Translations under genes and position numbers: made by a program | Shown: piece after piece, positions 43,501-54,512 of the stretch | Layout: each line of letters opens with the position of its first letter | Position numbering within the stretch: position 1 is the first letter of the stretch | Assembly (NCBI GenBank): GCA_034509495.1 | Contig: CM067507.1 | Location: forward strand, 17,747,950-17,811,949 | Direction of reading: 5' to 3' | Source: Acestrorhynchus altus | Lineage: Eukaryota; Chordata; Actinopteri; Characiformes; Acestrorhynchidae | DNA: 64,000 nt | Notes under the pieces: generated by a model | What the model saw: the letters and a program-made list of their open reading frames with translations, nothing else | The model's database searches: none | Told to the model about the DNA's origin: nothing

Positions 43501-44799
43501 TGTTCAATAAAAAAGTTACCATTTAGTAACTTAATATTGGTCATGAGAGTTTAAACCAGCAAAGGAGACATGTTTTAGAAAAGCAAAAAGCTATGTGTAA
43601 TGCTGTCTAAAATGTAGCCAATATATACATTGCAACAATAGGCTAAATACCACAAGGAAAACACTGTCTAACGTAGAACTATGCATGCATGTTTATGCTA
43701 AAGCTAGATTGTTCTGGTTTCTCCTGTTCCAACCAGCCAATCATCTCAATGAAGGAGCCCCTTTGAGCTTTGCACTGGAAAATCTGTAGCCCAAAAGAGG
43801 TCCTCAAAACAATACTGTAGCTGTATTGTAAGAAAAAGAGAGATCTATAGTGACACAACAGCTGAAAATGTTCACTTGTTAACATTACCCACTAGGAGGA
43901 ACCTCTTTTGCAATAACTTGAAGTTAAAGTTTCTGCAAAAGAAATTTGTCAGCATGCTGGGCCTAAAACTGACACGTTGTGGTATGATTAAGAACACCTG
44001 AAGCTGTGGCGTATTACTGCCTGGTGTTATAGACCCTGACAGTTTAGCACACACGAAATCCAGTGACTAGTACAGGTCACTGAAAACCCCTTTTGAAGAT
44101 GGAAACTGGGAAAACGGGAAAATGCTAAATTTGTGAACCTTGACAAGTGGAGCAAAATACTGGCATAGAAAAACACTGTTCATTGTGAAGCAGGTAATTT
44201 CAGCTCAATCTGAGCCATTTAAACGAAGGAAGCTTTTTTTCTCACAGTGAATCATACCTAATTGTGGCTTGGTTGCTGCTGGGGGAAATTGTGAATGCTA
44301 AGGTGATTAACACGTTGAGGTTCCACTGAGGAAAACACACACTGCCACATTGAATAGAAGACCTGTCTGTCTTTGCAATTTAAAGAAGTCAGTAAACCAG
44401 AGTCCCTCTAGGTCCTTGTAACTTAGATTTTTAAAAGGAGAATGAATTCTAACATATTTTTTATAAGCTCATTTGACTGACGAAGTGTTGAATGAGCTCA
44501 TGGCACAGAGTGTAAGATTCCCAGTAAAATGTTACCAATCAATTTGATTTAGAAAACTGACGATATTTTGGGAAAATATCTTCCTTGATGTTTTTGGACA
44601 TGCACTGTTTTTGTATATAGAAATGGATGGTTTAAATGACTGTGGTAGACAGTAAAATGTTTGCAGGAGTGTGCAGTTTGCAGGAGAAGTGCTGATTACC
44701 CCAGATGTTGTTGCTGCTTTTTTACTACTGTTCTGTCTGGAAACTGAACTTTGCGGATGCTCCAGAATGGACTGAGTGAACACATAAACACATCTACGC

Positions 44800-45050
44800 C
44801 TTTACCCCACCTATGCTGACTGAGGAAAGTAGTGGATATATGGCTACAAGAATAAGAACTTGCACATTTGACCCATCCACACATATAGACACTAGTGAAT
44901 TCACAGGGAGCATACGTGCCCATAGCGTTGGGCAGCCCTATCCTCAGCACCAAGGGAGTAGCTTGGGAGTTCAGTGCCTTGCTCAAGGGCACTTCAGTCA
45001 TGTCCTGCCAGTTGTCCTGCCAGTATATATATATATATATATATATATAG
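44800..45050. repeat. Dispersed repeat ending in an AT microsatellite
   Basis: The phrase gtgccttgctcaagggcac, then ttcagtcatg, is a very common motif in dispersed repeats of fish genomes. The preceding 150 bases belong to the same type. A tandem cctgccagttgt duplication and an AT tract (45024-45049) follow. Confidence 0.6.
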
Positions 45051-45389
45051 TTTAAGTTCATTTGAAGTTTATGGAATGTAGTCAAAATGATTGTTTTTTA
45101 GAAAATTGAAAAGTGTGTGAATGTTATTTCTATTATTTTCTTGGACAAACACTGTTAATGCTTGAGAACATCTGTCACCAGAAAGTTGGTATTTTGGCAT
45201 TTATGTTCTGTTATATGATCAGTTCTTTATCCAGTGCATAAAGATGAAGTCAACCAAATAAATTGAATGATATAAGCATTATGGTTTTAAAATGTCATTT
45301 TTGTTAAACCAAACAATCCCCCCCCCACATGAATATGCATATGAAGTTCATTTAAAGGGGCTGTTGAAGTCAGGTGTTCAGCGTTAGTT

Positions 45390-46290
45390 CAGCAGGCAGT
45401 CCCATGAACACAAACTTCACAATCAAAGTATGATCCTCACCAGTTTCTAAAAGAGGACCTCAGAAAACCATTATTAGTGCTCACAAGGGTAGAAAAGGTT
45501 ACAAAAACATTTAAAAGAACTTGGCCTCCAGCAATCACTGTTACTTTCTCAAGGAGTTGATATAATAATATCCAGGATAACATCTAAAGAATGGTCTCAA
45601 AATGTTAGTCATGAGTCCACCACAAGGCAGATACTAAATATAAAGGTGTACATGGCAGGATTCCAAGGAGGAAAAACTATCCTAAAAGAACTTTGCTGCC
45701 CATCTGCTTGATCATGACAGCCAGGAAACTGTTGGAGGTCTATGGAATACAAAGCCTTTTGTTTTAAACAAATAATATTAGTGTTATGTCTGGCAAAAGA
45801 ACAAAACTACATTTCAACATAAAGAACTTTTAATCAAATGTTAAGCATGGGGGTGGCAGTATCATGAAATTATCAGGAAAGATTGCATTTATTGACAGGT
45901 CTATGAATTATGTGTTGTGCCGGCATACTTTACAGAACATTGTTAGGTTATCTATCTGAAACTTAAATGTAAGTGTGTCATACAGCAAGACAACAACACT
46001 AAACAGCACACAAGTAAGTACACAAAGAAATGGTTAGACCAGGAGAAAAATGTTTGAATTTTTGGATAGACATGTCAAAGTCCCAAACTTAACCCATTGC
46101 AAATGTTGTGGAATGAACTAAAAAGAGCAGTTATAGGTGTGGTCACTAGATTTAATATTGAGGTGTGCTCCAGTTTGAGTGAATAAAGGCCTTCAGTCAG
46201 GTTGGCCATTTGTGTATAAGAATACTGACTCAATTTTTACTGTGGTATAAAAACATTACATTGACATTTCTTAATCACGACTTAGTCATT
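45390..46290 (+). pseudogene. Tc1-like transposon relic with decayed transposase
   Basis: In broken frames the plus strand reads VKHGGGSIM, QQDNNTKQHTSKYTKKWLDQ and SPKLNPLQMLWNELKRAV. These match KHGGGSIM, the second catalytic Asp block (DNDPKHTSK.....W) and SPDLNPIENLWNELK of Tc1-family transposases. Substitutions hit the catalytic acidic positions (DNN and LQM), and stops are frequent, so it is inactive. Terminal repeats could not be fixed. Confidence 0.9.
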
Positions 46291-46555
46291 ATCATTTTTA
46301 ATTTTAAACAAAAAACTGAATAGATTCTACCAAATTTGTAAACATTCTTTTGTTAGGTGGGGGGTGTCATTTTTATTTTTACAGAAATAACAATATGTAA
46401 GTATGGATTTAGGCAACTCTATTGGTCTCTGCATGAAGTGATAGTTTAACCAGCCATGAAGTTTTTTTTGATACTACACAATACAACACTACAGGAAACA
46501 GACCCCTGCCCCCATGCTCATTTCTATACTATCCATGCTTAGAAGACCCCAGGTA

Positions 46556-46870
46556 GGGCCAGGTACCTGCAGTGTATGGAAACGGCTGGCTTCATGCCCT
46601 CTCCATGTCTATTATTAAGCCCAGTAGGCGCCTTCTTAGCTGCAGGGAATTATTGTTAAGCAGTACGTTGTGGAGACCCCCTGCTGTTGCTTATCCGACT
46701 CTGTAGGGTGGTGGACGGGTGGTCCACAGAGCAGCCATGTCTGGCCAATTTCTCTGCACCTTTGTGTGGGCTACTGCTGCCAGGCGCTCCCCAGTCTACC
46801 CGACCTGAGAGAGACGAAAACAGCCTTAATGAGGAGCCCCAGCCCAGACTGTGAATAAGAGGAAAAAAAT
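46556..46870. other. GC-richer unique block
   Basis: Non-repetitive sequence with higher GC than its surroundings and no supported coding sequence on either strand. It could be a decayed gene fragment or regulatory DNA. Confidence 0.2.
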
Positions 46871-48479
46871 GCCAGAGACATGGCACCGTAATGGTAGAAG
46901 GACTAGTACAGAGTGAATGCTTATAAAACACTGCCCTAAAAAAATCCATTGTAAACATGTCATTTTAGTTTCCCTTAATTGTTATGGTCTGATGATGACC
47001 AAAGCGGCCTTCTTTACATTATGGTCTGTGTTTAAAAAGAAATTGAGTATCCAGTGACTGTAAATCTGTCTGACGGAGAGATATCTGACTATAAAGTGGT
47101 GCTACAGAGTTTCATGGAAGGAAAAGGAAATTCATTCTACTGTGTTACTCTTTTCTACTCTATTTATTCTATTAATCCATTCATCTTGAAATGTTCACAC
47201 AGTGTAAAGGGAATCTGACTTTTTCAAATGGCATAAATAAAATAAATAAATAAACAAATAGAACAATAAAACCTTATGATTTATGATGTTAGATATCAAT
47301 ATATTAGGTAGACAGCAAAACTCAGCAGTTAGGTTTGCCTTATTTTTTAAGGATCACAGGACTGCTAACAGTTACAGACTTCCACACCTCACTTCTATAA
47401 ATGAATGAAAGAATTACTCATGTATTAATATGTAACTACTGAATAATAATTCTTAACAAGTCAAAAATGTGAGAGACTAAAACATTACATAATGCACAAT
47501 TATATGACAAATTAAAGTAACCAGCTTTGATATGTTGGTGAGACATAGAGACTAATTAGTACATATGTATTTAGATAAATAGCATTTTCTTAGTTGCCAA
47601 TGACTTTTACAGAAAATATTCTCTAACATGGAAACCTTATTACAAAAGGAAAAAATATTTACATAATTTTACCTTTATTTTAATTTAATGTATCTATATT
47701 TTACCTGAACAAATGTTATTTTCATTAAATATTTAGAGAATGAATGGCGAGACTAGGTTTAACCTATTGTATATTTACTCCATTTTATTATGCTGCCAGT
47801 TGTGGGTTTTTGTAACTGGAGAGTTAAAATATGAAAGGGCAGCTAAACTTCATAAATCTATAAGAAACAATGCAGTCATTCAGAACATAGTGTTGTGTGT
47901 TATGTTTTACAACTTCTGTTTTATACATTTCCAATGAGCTGTGCTTAAAAAACTTTCAATCAAAATATTTTAAAAAATTTATTTACAACCACATTTTAGC
48001 ACAGAGATTGCTTGTACTGTTGGGTCACTATTTGTCCAGCCTTGCCTGCTGAAGTGTCATTTTTTCCCTCAAAATGTTAGTGAAGGCTTGTGGTTTTCAA
48101 TTATTTGTGCTGAGAACCTAACAATGTAGAGGTTATTTTTCTTTATTTTTATTTTATTTTTATTTTATTTTTTGGAAGAACTATCCATTGTGAAGACTTT
48201 TTAGGGATTTAAAAGTGGTTCTACTGCAAAATCCAAAAAAACTCTACATTCGTTCCAGGAACCTATTTTGCCATCTCACCTGACAGACTAAAGCTCCAGT
48301 TGGCAGTTACTATCATTATGAAAGTGATCCAAGCAACAATTTAACATTTCACTAAAACCCCACGCTATGAAAACTTTACCAAAAAGACACAACATAAACA
48401 GAACAGAATATGGTACAGTGAAAAAGAGCCAAGGATTCTGCGAAAAGAAACATTTTCTTGAAGTCAGCCTTATTCACTG

Positions 48480-49990
48480 AAGACTAATTCTGGTGGGAAT
48501 GATGTTGCCAGACATCTTCTCCAACTGTGTCTCATCCAAGAGCAAATGAGAGAAAGAATCCATATCAATAGTCTCTGAACACATGCTTCTTTGCTGGACA
48601 CTTCAAGCCTCAAGTGCCAGTGTTATGTATTCAGACGGTTTTTGGGTTGTTTTTTTAGATATGCACCATCTCGCTTGTTGGCCATGTCGGCATATAAATC
48701 AGCCGACTCCTGGTCCTGTGCCTGATGCTGACTTCAGAGCTGTCGTGCTCAGTGCCATTGGTGCTGGGTTATCGCTGAGCCAAGGGGGCCAGCAAACAAT
48801 GCATACTCACACAGAGCCTCCCATTGCACCAACCGAGAAAGACATCTGCACTGCACATGTAACCAAGCACATCGAGAAAATACACTCCTCAACCTGAGAA
48901 TCTGAGACTGCATTTCCAGCCTTTTAATGATTTAATGGAAAAGCCTCGGTTTGCCTTTTCTTTGGCTGTGTAAACGCATTTGAGGAAGTCTACATAAGCT
49001 CGTCTGAAATAAACCACAGCCAGCACAATTATAATAAGCTTTATATAAAGGCTTTTAAAAAATTGCAACAAAAACCAAAGGGAAATGTTATGTGATGAAA
49101 TAAAAATTTTGAAAGACCTGAACTTAAGGATGTTCTTGGCATGTGTACAGTTGTGAAGAGCTCAGAAACCAGGTTAAATAACTAATTGCTCTGTTAAAAA
49201 GGGAGATGTCAACACGATTGATCAGGTTATTAAAGAAGCACTATAATAATTATGCATGTGTATTTAAAAAAAGCCTTTATAAGTACAATAAAGCAGCTGA
49301 ATGTTTTGTTGAAAGTGATATGGACACCAAATGTTTTTTTTGCAACAAAACCTCAACGTATTGCAGACCCTCGAGAACATGACTTTCTCTCCATGTTTTC
49401 AGTTATAACAATAGCTGCACATTGTGGGCCAGACCACCGGCGCATGAGGGACTTTCTGAGAGGAATAAGGTTTAAACCTTGTGAAAGCTTTGTTTCTCTT
49501 CATGTTTTTTTCTTCACAAGTTGTAGTGTAACATTACATAAACCACAGCTGCAGACGTAAGTTACATTTACTCCCCACTTGTATGATAATCATGCTCAGT
49601 ACTTATGACAACAAGTACGCTCTGCTGTCGTGACATTGCCTTGTTATCAATGTGGTAAACACACTGTTGGTGTTAACTCTTATCAAGGACAGAGTACTTT
49701 GCCAAAGATGTGACCGAACTGAGTCCAGAGAGTGATTTCAGTGGTACGGATGAGCTCTGGGTCATGCTTTACTGCTGCCACATATTGACGGGAACTGATG
49801 CATGTCCCATTCAGTCTCAGGAAGTTTCACAAAACAAAATGAGTTCCAATTGAAGACAAGACCTAATGTGGAGTGTCTTGAGCCTAAAAACGTGTTTCAC
49901 AACAGGAAAAAGGTCTTCAGCCTGTCAGCATAAATGAGCTGCTTTTTGGTTGCGGTTCTACATCTTTAGCGCACATGGTGGAGTTTAGAG
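48480..49990. promoter_or_regulatory. Candidate conserved noncoding cluster in the intergenic region
   Basis: Several stretches (48480-48850, 48900-49070, 49360-49480, 49570-49900) are free of repeats, balanced in composition and rich in mixed motifs such as cagccttttaatgatttaat and gataatcatgctcag. The relic-filled flanks look different. The role is inferred from texture only. Confidence 0.22.
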
Positions 49991-50099
49991 AGACAATGTT
50001 TTAACTCAGCTTCATTCAAGAGCAATAAGTCTCTTTTTTCCTCTTCATTCTTACAATATAAATCCATTAAAACCACATGAATGCTGTTTTTTCTATCTT

Positions 50100-50400
50100 A
50101 TTCTACTACTATAAATGATCCAGTAATAAATTATTCGGTAACTTTCAAAAGAAGAGTCAGTTTCTAAAATAAATAATTCAATACCTTTAAAAAGAAGATT
50201 CAGTTTCTAAAATAAATGATTACCTTTTAATGTGTTATTCTTCTAAAATATTTTAAATATTTAAATAAAATAAAATAAAATAAAAGTATTTAGTATCTAC
50301 TATAAATGATTCAGAGTCCACTTTAATTGATTCAGAATCTTTAATAAAAGACACCTACTATAAATTATTTAGTAACTGCTATGAAAATAAAATGTAATAT
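50100..50400. repeat. Degenerate tandem repeat of a ctactataaatgattcagtaa-type unit
   Basis: Variants of the unit occur at about 50104, 50164, 50205, 50297, 50320 and 50353, with an AAAAT microsatellite (50263-50284) in the middle. It is AT-rich and noncoding. Confidence 0.7.
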
Positions 50401-50519
50401 ATAATAGGCGAGGGTGAAGATTTGAACAATCGGTCACATAAGCATTTATGGTATAAAGGGATATGTATTATATTTTCAGCTAAAAATGGCTGGGCATGCT
50501 CCATATTTAGGAATGGCAA

Positions 50520-50690
50520 TATTAGTATGATTTCACTAGACAACAGCAGAAGCAGAAGAATAAGACTGAAGAAGAGGGCAATCTTTCACTAGGATTTGAA
50601 GGTTGAGATGGAGGAGACACTGTGGAGGCTGTGTGGGAGTTCATTCCACAGTTTAGATGCCAATATACTGAAAGACCCACCAACCATTGA
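50520..50690 (-). pseudogene. LINE reverse-transcriptase C-terminal scrap
   Basis: The minus strand reads GGSFSILASKLWNELP then HSLHSVSSISTFKS and a stop. This matches the tail block of fish LINE proteins (FS..APKLWN.LP..IR...S...FKS.LK). Only this block remains. Confidence 0.8.
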
Positions 50691-51284
50691 AGAGAGTCAA
50701 AACCGCAAATAAACCACAAGTGTTAAGACCATGACTACAATATCTGAGAAATCAGCCCAGGGTTTAAAGAAGGAGTAGCACAGACAGATGTTGATAAATA
50801 TGAAGCGCTTTTAAAGTTAAAACCACTAGCAATATTTCTCTTTATATTAAAAGGGAACATTTTCAGAAAAATCATTCTTACCCACCCCCATGTCCATTAT
50901 AAATAAGACATGGGGGAAATAGAGACTGTCATTACCTAACTACTCTAGTCACATATAAATAGTGTATATTAGATTTTTCAGTGCACCATTCGTCCATTGG
51001 ATCAAAGCAAGAAACAACAGTCAAAAATTATATTTTTGCTCCCATTAATTATTTTCTCAAGTTATAAATCTTTAAAATAGCATTATGTAGCATTTTACTT
51101 AAAATAACAACTTCTTATCCATTGTGATGCTCCACTGAGTTGTAATTGGGAGAACAGCCTCTCTGTCACAGCTACGCCGGACTCAACGTGCTACTAACTT
51201 TCCAAAGTAACTTTGGTGGAGCGGGGAGGAATATGTTGTGTAACTCAAGGTACACCCTGTACAATCTGGTAATATGCACTTCTA

Positions 51285-51440
51285 TCTAATTAAGGTTGTG
51301 GGGGATCCAGGGCCTACCACGAATCATTGGCGTAACGCAGGAATAAAGCCTAGAGAGAATGGTACCACATGCACACAAACTCACACTTAGGGGCAATTCA
51401 CCCACCACATGTGTTTTTGGAATGTGAGAACTGTAGCAAC
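51285..51440. repeat. Dispersed repeat of LINE 3'-tail type
   Basis: The order gggggatccagggcctacc, cgcaggaataaagcc, acactcacactt-like, aggggcaatt and atgtgtttttggaatgtgag resembles a repeat found very widely in teleosts. It is about 150 bases long and strongly diverged. Confidence 0.55.
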
Positions 51441-51869
51441 AAGTAGTGCATGATTTTTGACTAGGTAATGCAGATCCAATACCTTATTCTCAAAACCAGT
51501 TGTTCTCTAAACCAAAAAACACAAGTTTTTAGAACAGTTGCATTCAAGAAACTCATATTACTATAGGACACATTTCAGAAGCATTTATATTGGATGTAAT
51601 GGATGGATGTAATATCACCAAATACTGAGAACAAAAAATATTGTCAAAGATTCATTGTGATACCTATGAGAAATTGGCTTAATTCGATGAATTTAAATTT
51701 GATCAGGTACCTGTAACCTGTATTTGACTCTGGATATCGCTTGTGTCAAAGAGAGTTCCGGAAATTGGTGTGACACAGTTAAACTTTGTGCACTTTCTTT
51801 AGCATGTTAACCTACTCTGTTAATGCTTAGGCAACTTAATTTCAGGAGATTACTTGCAAGTGTGAACAC

Positions 51870-52110
51870 ATCTGTACACACGTAAGGCACGAGCGGCACT
51901 GACTTTGAAAGTCATCTCATGCATGGTGTCGTTAAAGCTCCTGTTTAAATTGAATTTAATGAGAAGGAACGGCAGCCATTAAACCCAATCCAGCAGCGCA
52001 TAATGTAGTGCATGTGGCAGCACCCTACTCTACCCAGAGCAATTACACTATTACTCCAGGTGTTAGAGGAGCTATACATCTACAGCTTCAACTCATCTGA
52101 ACAAAGTCAG
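51870..52110. promoter_or_regulatory. Candidate conserved noncoding block
   Basis: Unique sequence with homeobox-type motifs (tttaaattgaatttaatgag, gccattaaaccc) and retained CpGs. It is not repetitive and not coding. Low confidence. Confidence 0.2.
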
Positions 52111-52185
52111 TGGTAAGTACACATTGACTGAGGGAGGGAATGTTGGTCTTGGCATTCACTTCACAAGATGAGGTGTCTGTTTATG

Positions 52186-52256
52186 TGAGGGTGGATGGGT
52201 TATGGGTGAGGGTGGGTGGGTTATGGGTGGGGGTGGGTGGGTTATGGGTGGGGGGT
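52186..52256 (+). repeat. G-rich minisatellite with G-quadruplex potential
   Basis: A unit of about 26 bases (gggttatgggtgggggtggg) is repeated about two and a half times. Many GGG runs separated by one to four bases make four-stranded folding of the plus strand likely. Confidence 0.85.
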
Positions 52257-53618
52257 AACTAAATGTGATGTGGCTTGTTTTCCTGACCCTGGCCTTCAGC
52301 CTCTGATAGACCTTGAGTCAAAGATGTTCTGGAAAAAGGTTCGTCCTAACAGGACCAGATCATGGCTGAAATCAGAAGCTGAGAATAATTTGTCTGAGGG
52401 CAAAAGTGGTCCAGTGAAATCAACCCTCAAAGCAAACATATCTTCAACAAAGTATGTTTTGCATAACCCAGGGGCTCAAGGTAACCACAAGGTTATCAAT
52501 TTCTGTTCCTCAGCTTCTCACACTGGAGACCACTATATTCTTTGCAATTAAAATGTTTCTATGTACACTCTCACAACCACTGACCACTGACAAAACATGT
52601 CCCATCTATTACATGCCAGATATATCTTTTCAAAAGACAAACTACATGAAGCAGATCAGAGTTTCATACAGTTTTTATTGAACTCTCCTCATTTTTGACA
52701 CTGGCCTGAAAAGGCCCAAATAAAACTCAGAGTACCTTTTCTCACTCAATAAAACTCTTGGACTTCAGTTCTTGCTATCTGTGGTTGTGCAGATCCAGCT
52801 GCACATGAAGCCACTAAGGTCAAAGGCAACTCAATAAACTTAGCAACAGGACTCAGGAGGCCATCTTCCATGCCAGCTTCACTTTCTCCCACATAGGTTC
52901 CTCAGTCCAGTCTGCTGAGCAGGTTGAAAGAGGGCCCCCAGCCTTTAACACAGTGCCCTGTCAGCCCAAGAGAAGCCCTTTCGATCCAAAGGCCAGCGTT
53001 TGCTTGTTTTAATGTGGTCACAGTACTGTTTGGGTTTCCAGCAAAAGCCTGACCACATATCAACTGACTGCCATCTGCAGACTGGGAAATTACATGTCCA
53101 TGAATCGCTAGAGCTTAACGCAAGATAAACCGCACATTGTGTATTTTTTGTAGTGCCGGAGAGATGATGATATTTTATGGTGCTCTTACACTAGCGCTGC
53201 CCTTTTAGGGAAAGGCCAGGCTCATGAAACCCACAGACAATGCAGTTAGTTCCATCAATTGCTATGACATCATATGTAGGGCAGCTCGTGCTGAGTCCAC
53301 TTCAGCCACTGTGTTAGAGATGCAGTTCTTTCAGTGCAAGTTCCACAGTGAATGTTTCTATGACTTTCTGTGGTCACATTGGACAGGAGTGGCCTAGGAA
53401 TTGAATATAATTTAAATGGACAACACACTGGAATGTCTACCTGAGAAATGGTGTGTAACCTGAATGTATATTTGCACTGTACATATCTGACAGCCCTCAG
53501 AAAATCAGTCTGAGGCCACTGTGACTATGACCTCTGAAAAACACCAGCTGAACTGAGCTGAGCTGAGCTGAACATGTATGTGCATAAAAATTTGAAACAT
53601 ATATACATACATAGATGG

Positions 53619-53620
<2 letters not shown>

Positions 53621-53678
<58 letters not shown>
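53621..53678. repeat. GT microsatellite
   Basis: 29 GT units. Confidence 0.97.
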
Positions 53679-53679
<1 letters not shown>

Positions 53680-53714
53680 ATTTTTACCATTGTGATTTAT
53701 CCAAAATCTGCACT

Positions 53715-54130
53715 TTGTGGGCAGTTACATGCTGTTTTCTAGGCTTCATATTTCTAGGCTTCACAAATGCCACAAATATTTCAGGATCAAAGTAACCTAA
53801 AGACATGATACACATATGATAAACTACAAGACTTACCCTATTGAACTATGGTGGTCATTGTGTGATGAATTATCAGTGAGTAATCCATCTTGGAAAACAT
53901 GTACACTTCACTCATTTCCAAATCCCACTTCCAAAATTCCTTCCAGTGCATATTTACTGCTCTTTCCAGGTGTGAATGCTCCACCTGCATACAGACTCCT
54001 GAGAAAGTATAATACTGAAACATAAATAAATAAGGACATTCAGTTTTATTTATTTATTTTTTTAATTTGAACCACAGAATTACAATTATCCTTGTTAATC
54101 TAATCTTAATAATAAAATAATTCACCAAAC
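53715..54130. repeat. Unclassified dispersed element, copy 3
   Basis: The parts align in the same order with copy 1 (gcagttacatgctgtttt at 53720) and copy 2 (53805-54010 with 42505-42720, and 54085-54130 with 41245 and 42970). This shows a common element of several hundred bases. Confidence 0.6.
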
Positions 54131-54141
54131 AATTAATCAAA

Positions 54142-54244
<103 letters not shown>

Positions 54245-54339
54245 CCATATGAAGACCAATTAGAGTAGCCTAGGATCTCCTGATTAAAACAATATCACAT
54301 TCAATAGATACGTTTCTGTTATGTCGAATAAAACTACAT

Positions 54340-54472
54340 TAAACTACAGGAACCACAAACCTCTTCTATTAACAGGTGTTGACACCCGAGAGAGGCGCGC
54401 CACTGGCTAGTCCCGTGACCAGCCGAGCAGCCAATCAGCGTCCGGAACTCAACAGCTGAGCTCACGGCAAAG
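54340..54472 (+). promoter_or_regulatory. emc2: emc2 promoter and 5' UTR
   Basis: A CpG-containing stretch directly upstream of emc2 has a CCAAT box (54431-54435, in agccaatcagcg), a GGCGCGCC palindrome at 54394-54401 and no TATA box. This is the usual form of a housekeeping promoter. The transcription start is probably within about 40 bases downstream of the CCAAT box. Confidence 0.6.
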
Positions 54473-54512
54473 ATGGCGTCTGTTTCGGAACTGTACGATG
54501 TGACTTGGGAAG
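54473..54512 (+). CDS. emc2: emc2 exon 1
   Basis: It encodes [13 protein letters not shown] plus one base. Human has [13 protein letters not shown]. The donor is AAG/GTAAAG. Confidence 0.95.

Noticed and set aside
45300..46400. Terminal inverted repeats for the Tc1 relic
   Set aside because: C- and G-rich stretches at about 45320 and 46358 look mirrored, but the match is too poor and too simple to define element ends.
52216..52551. 111-codon plus-strand frame
   Set aside because: It starts in the G-rich minisatellite, and the remainder matches nothing recognised.
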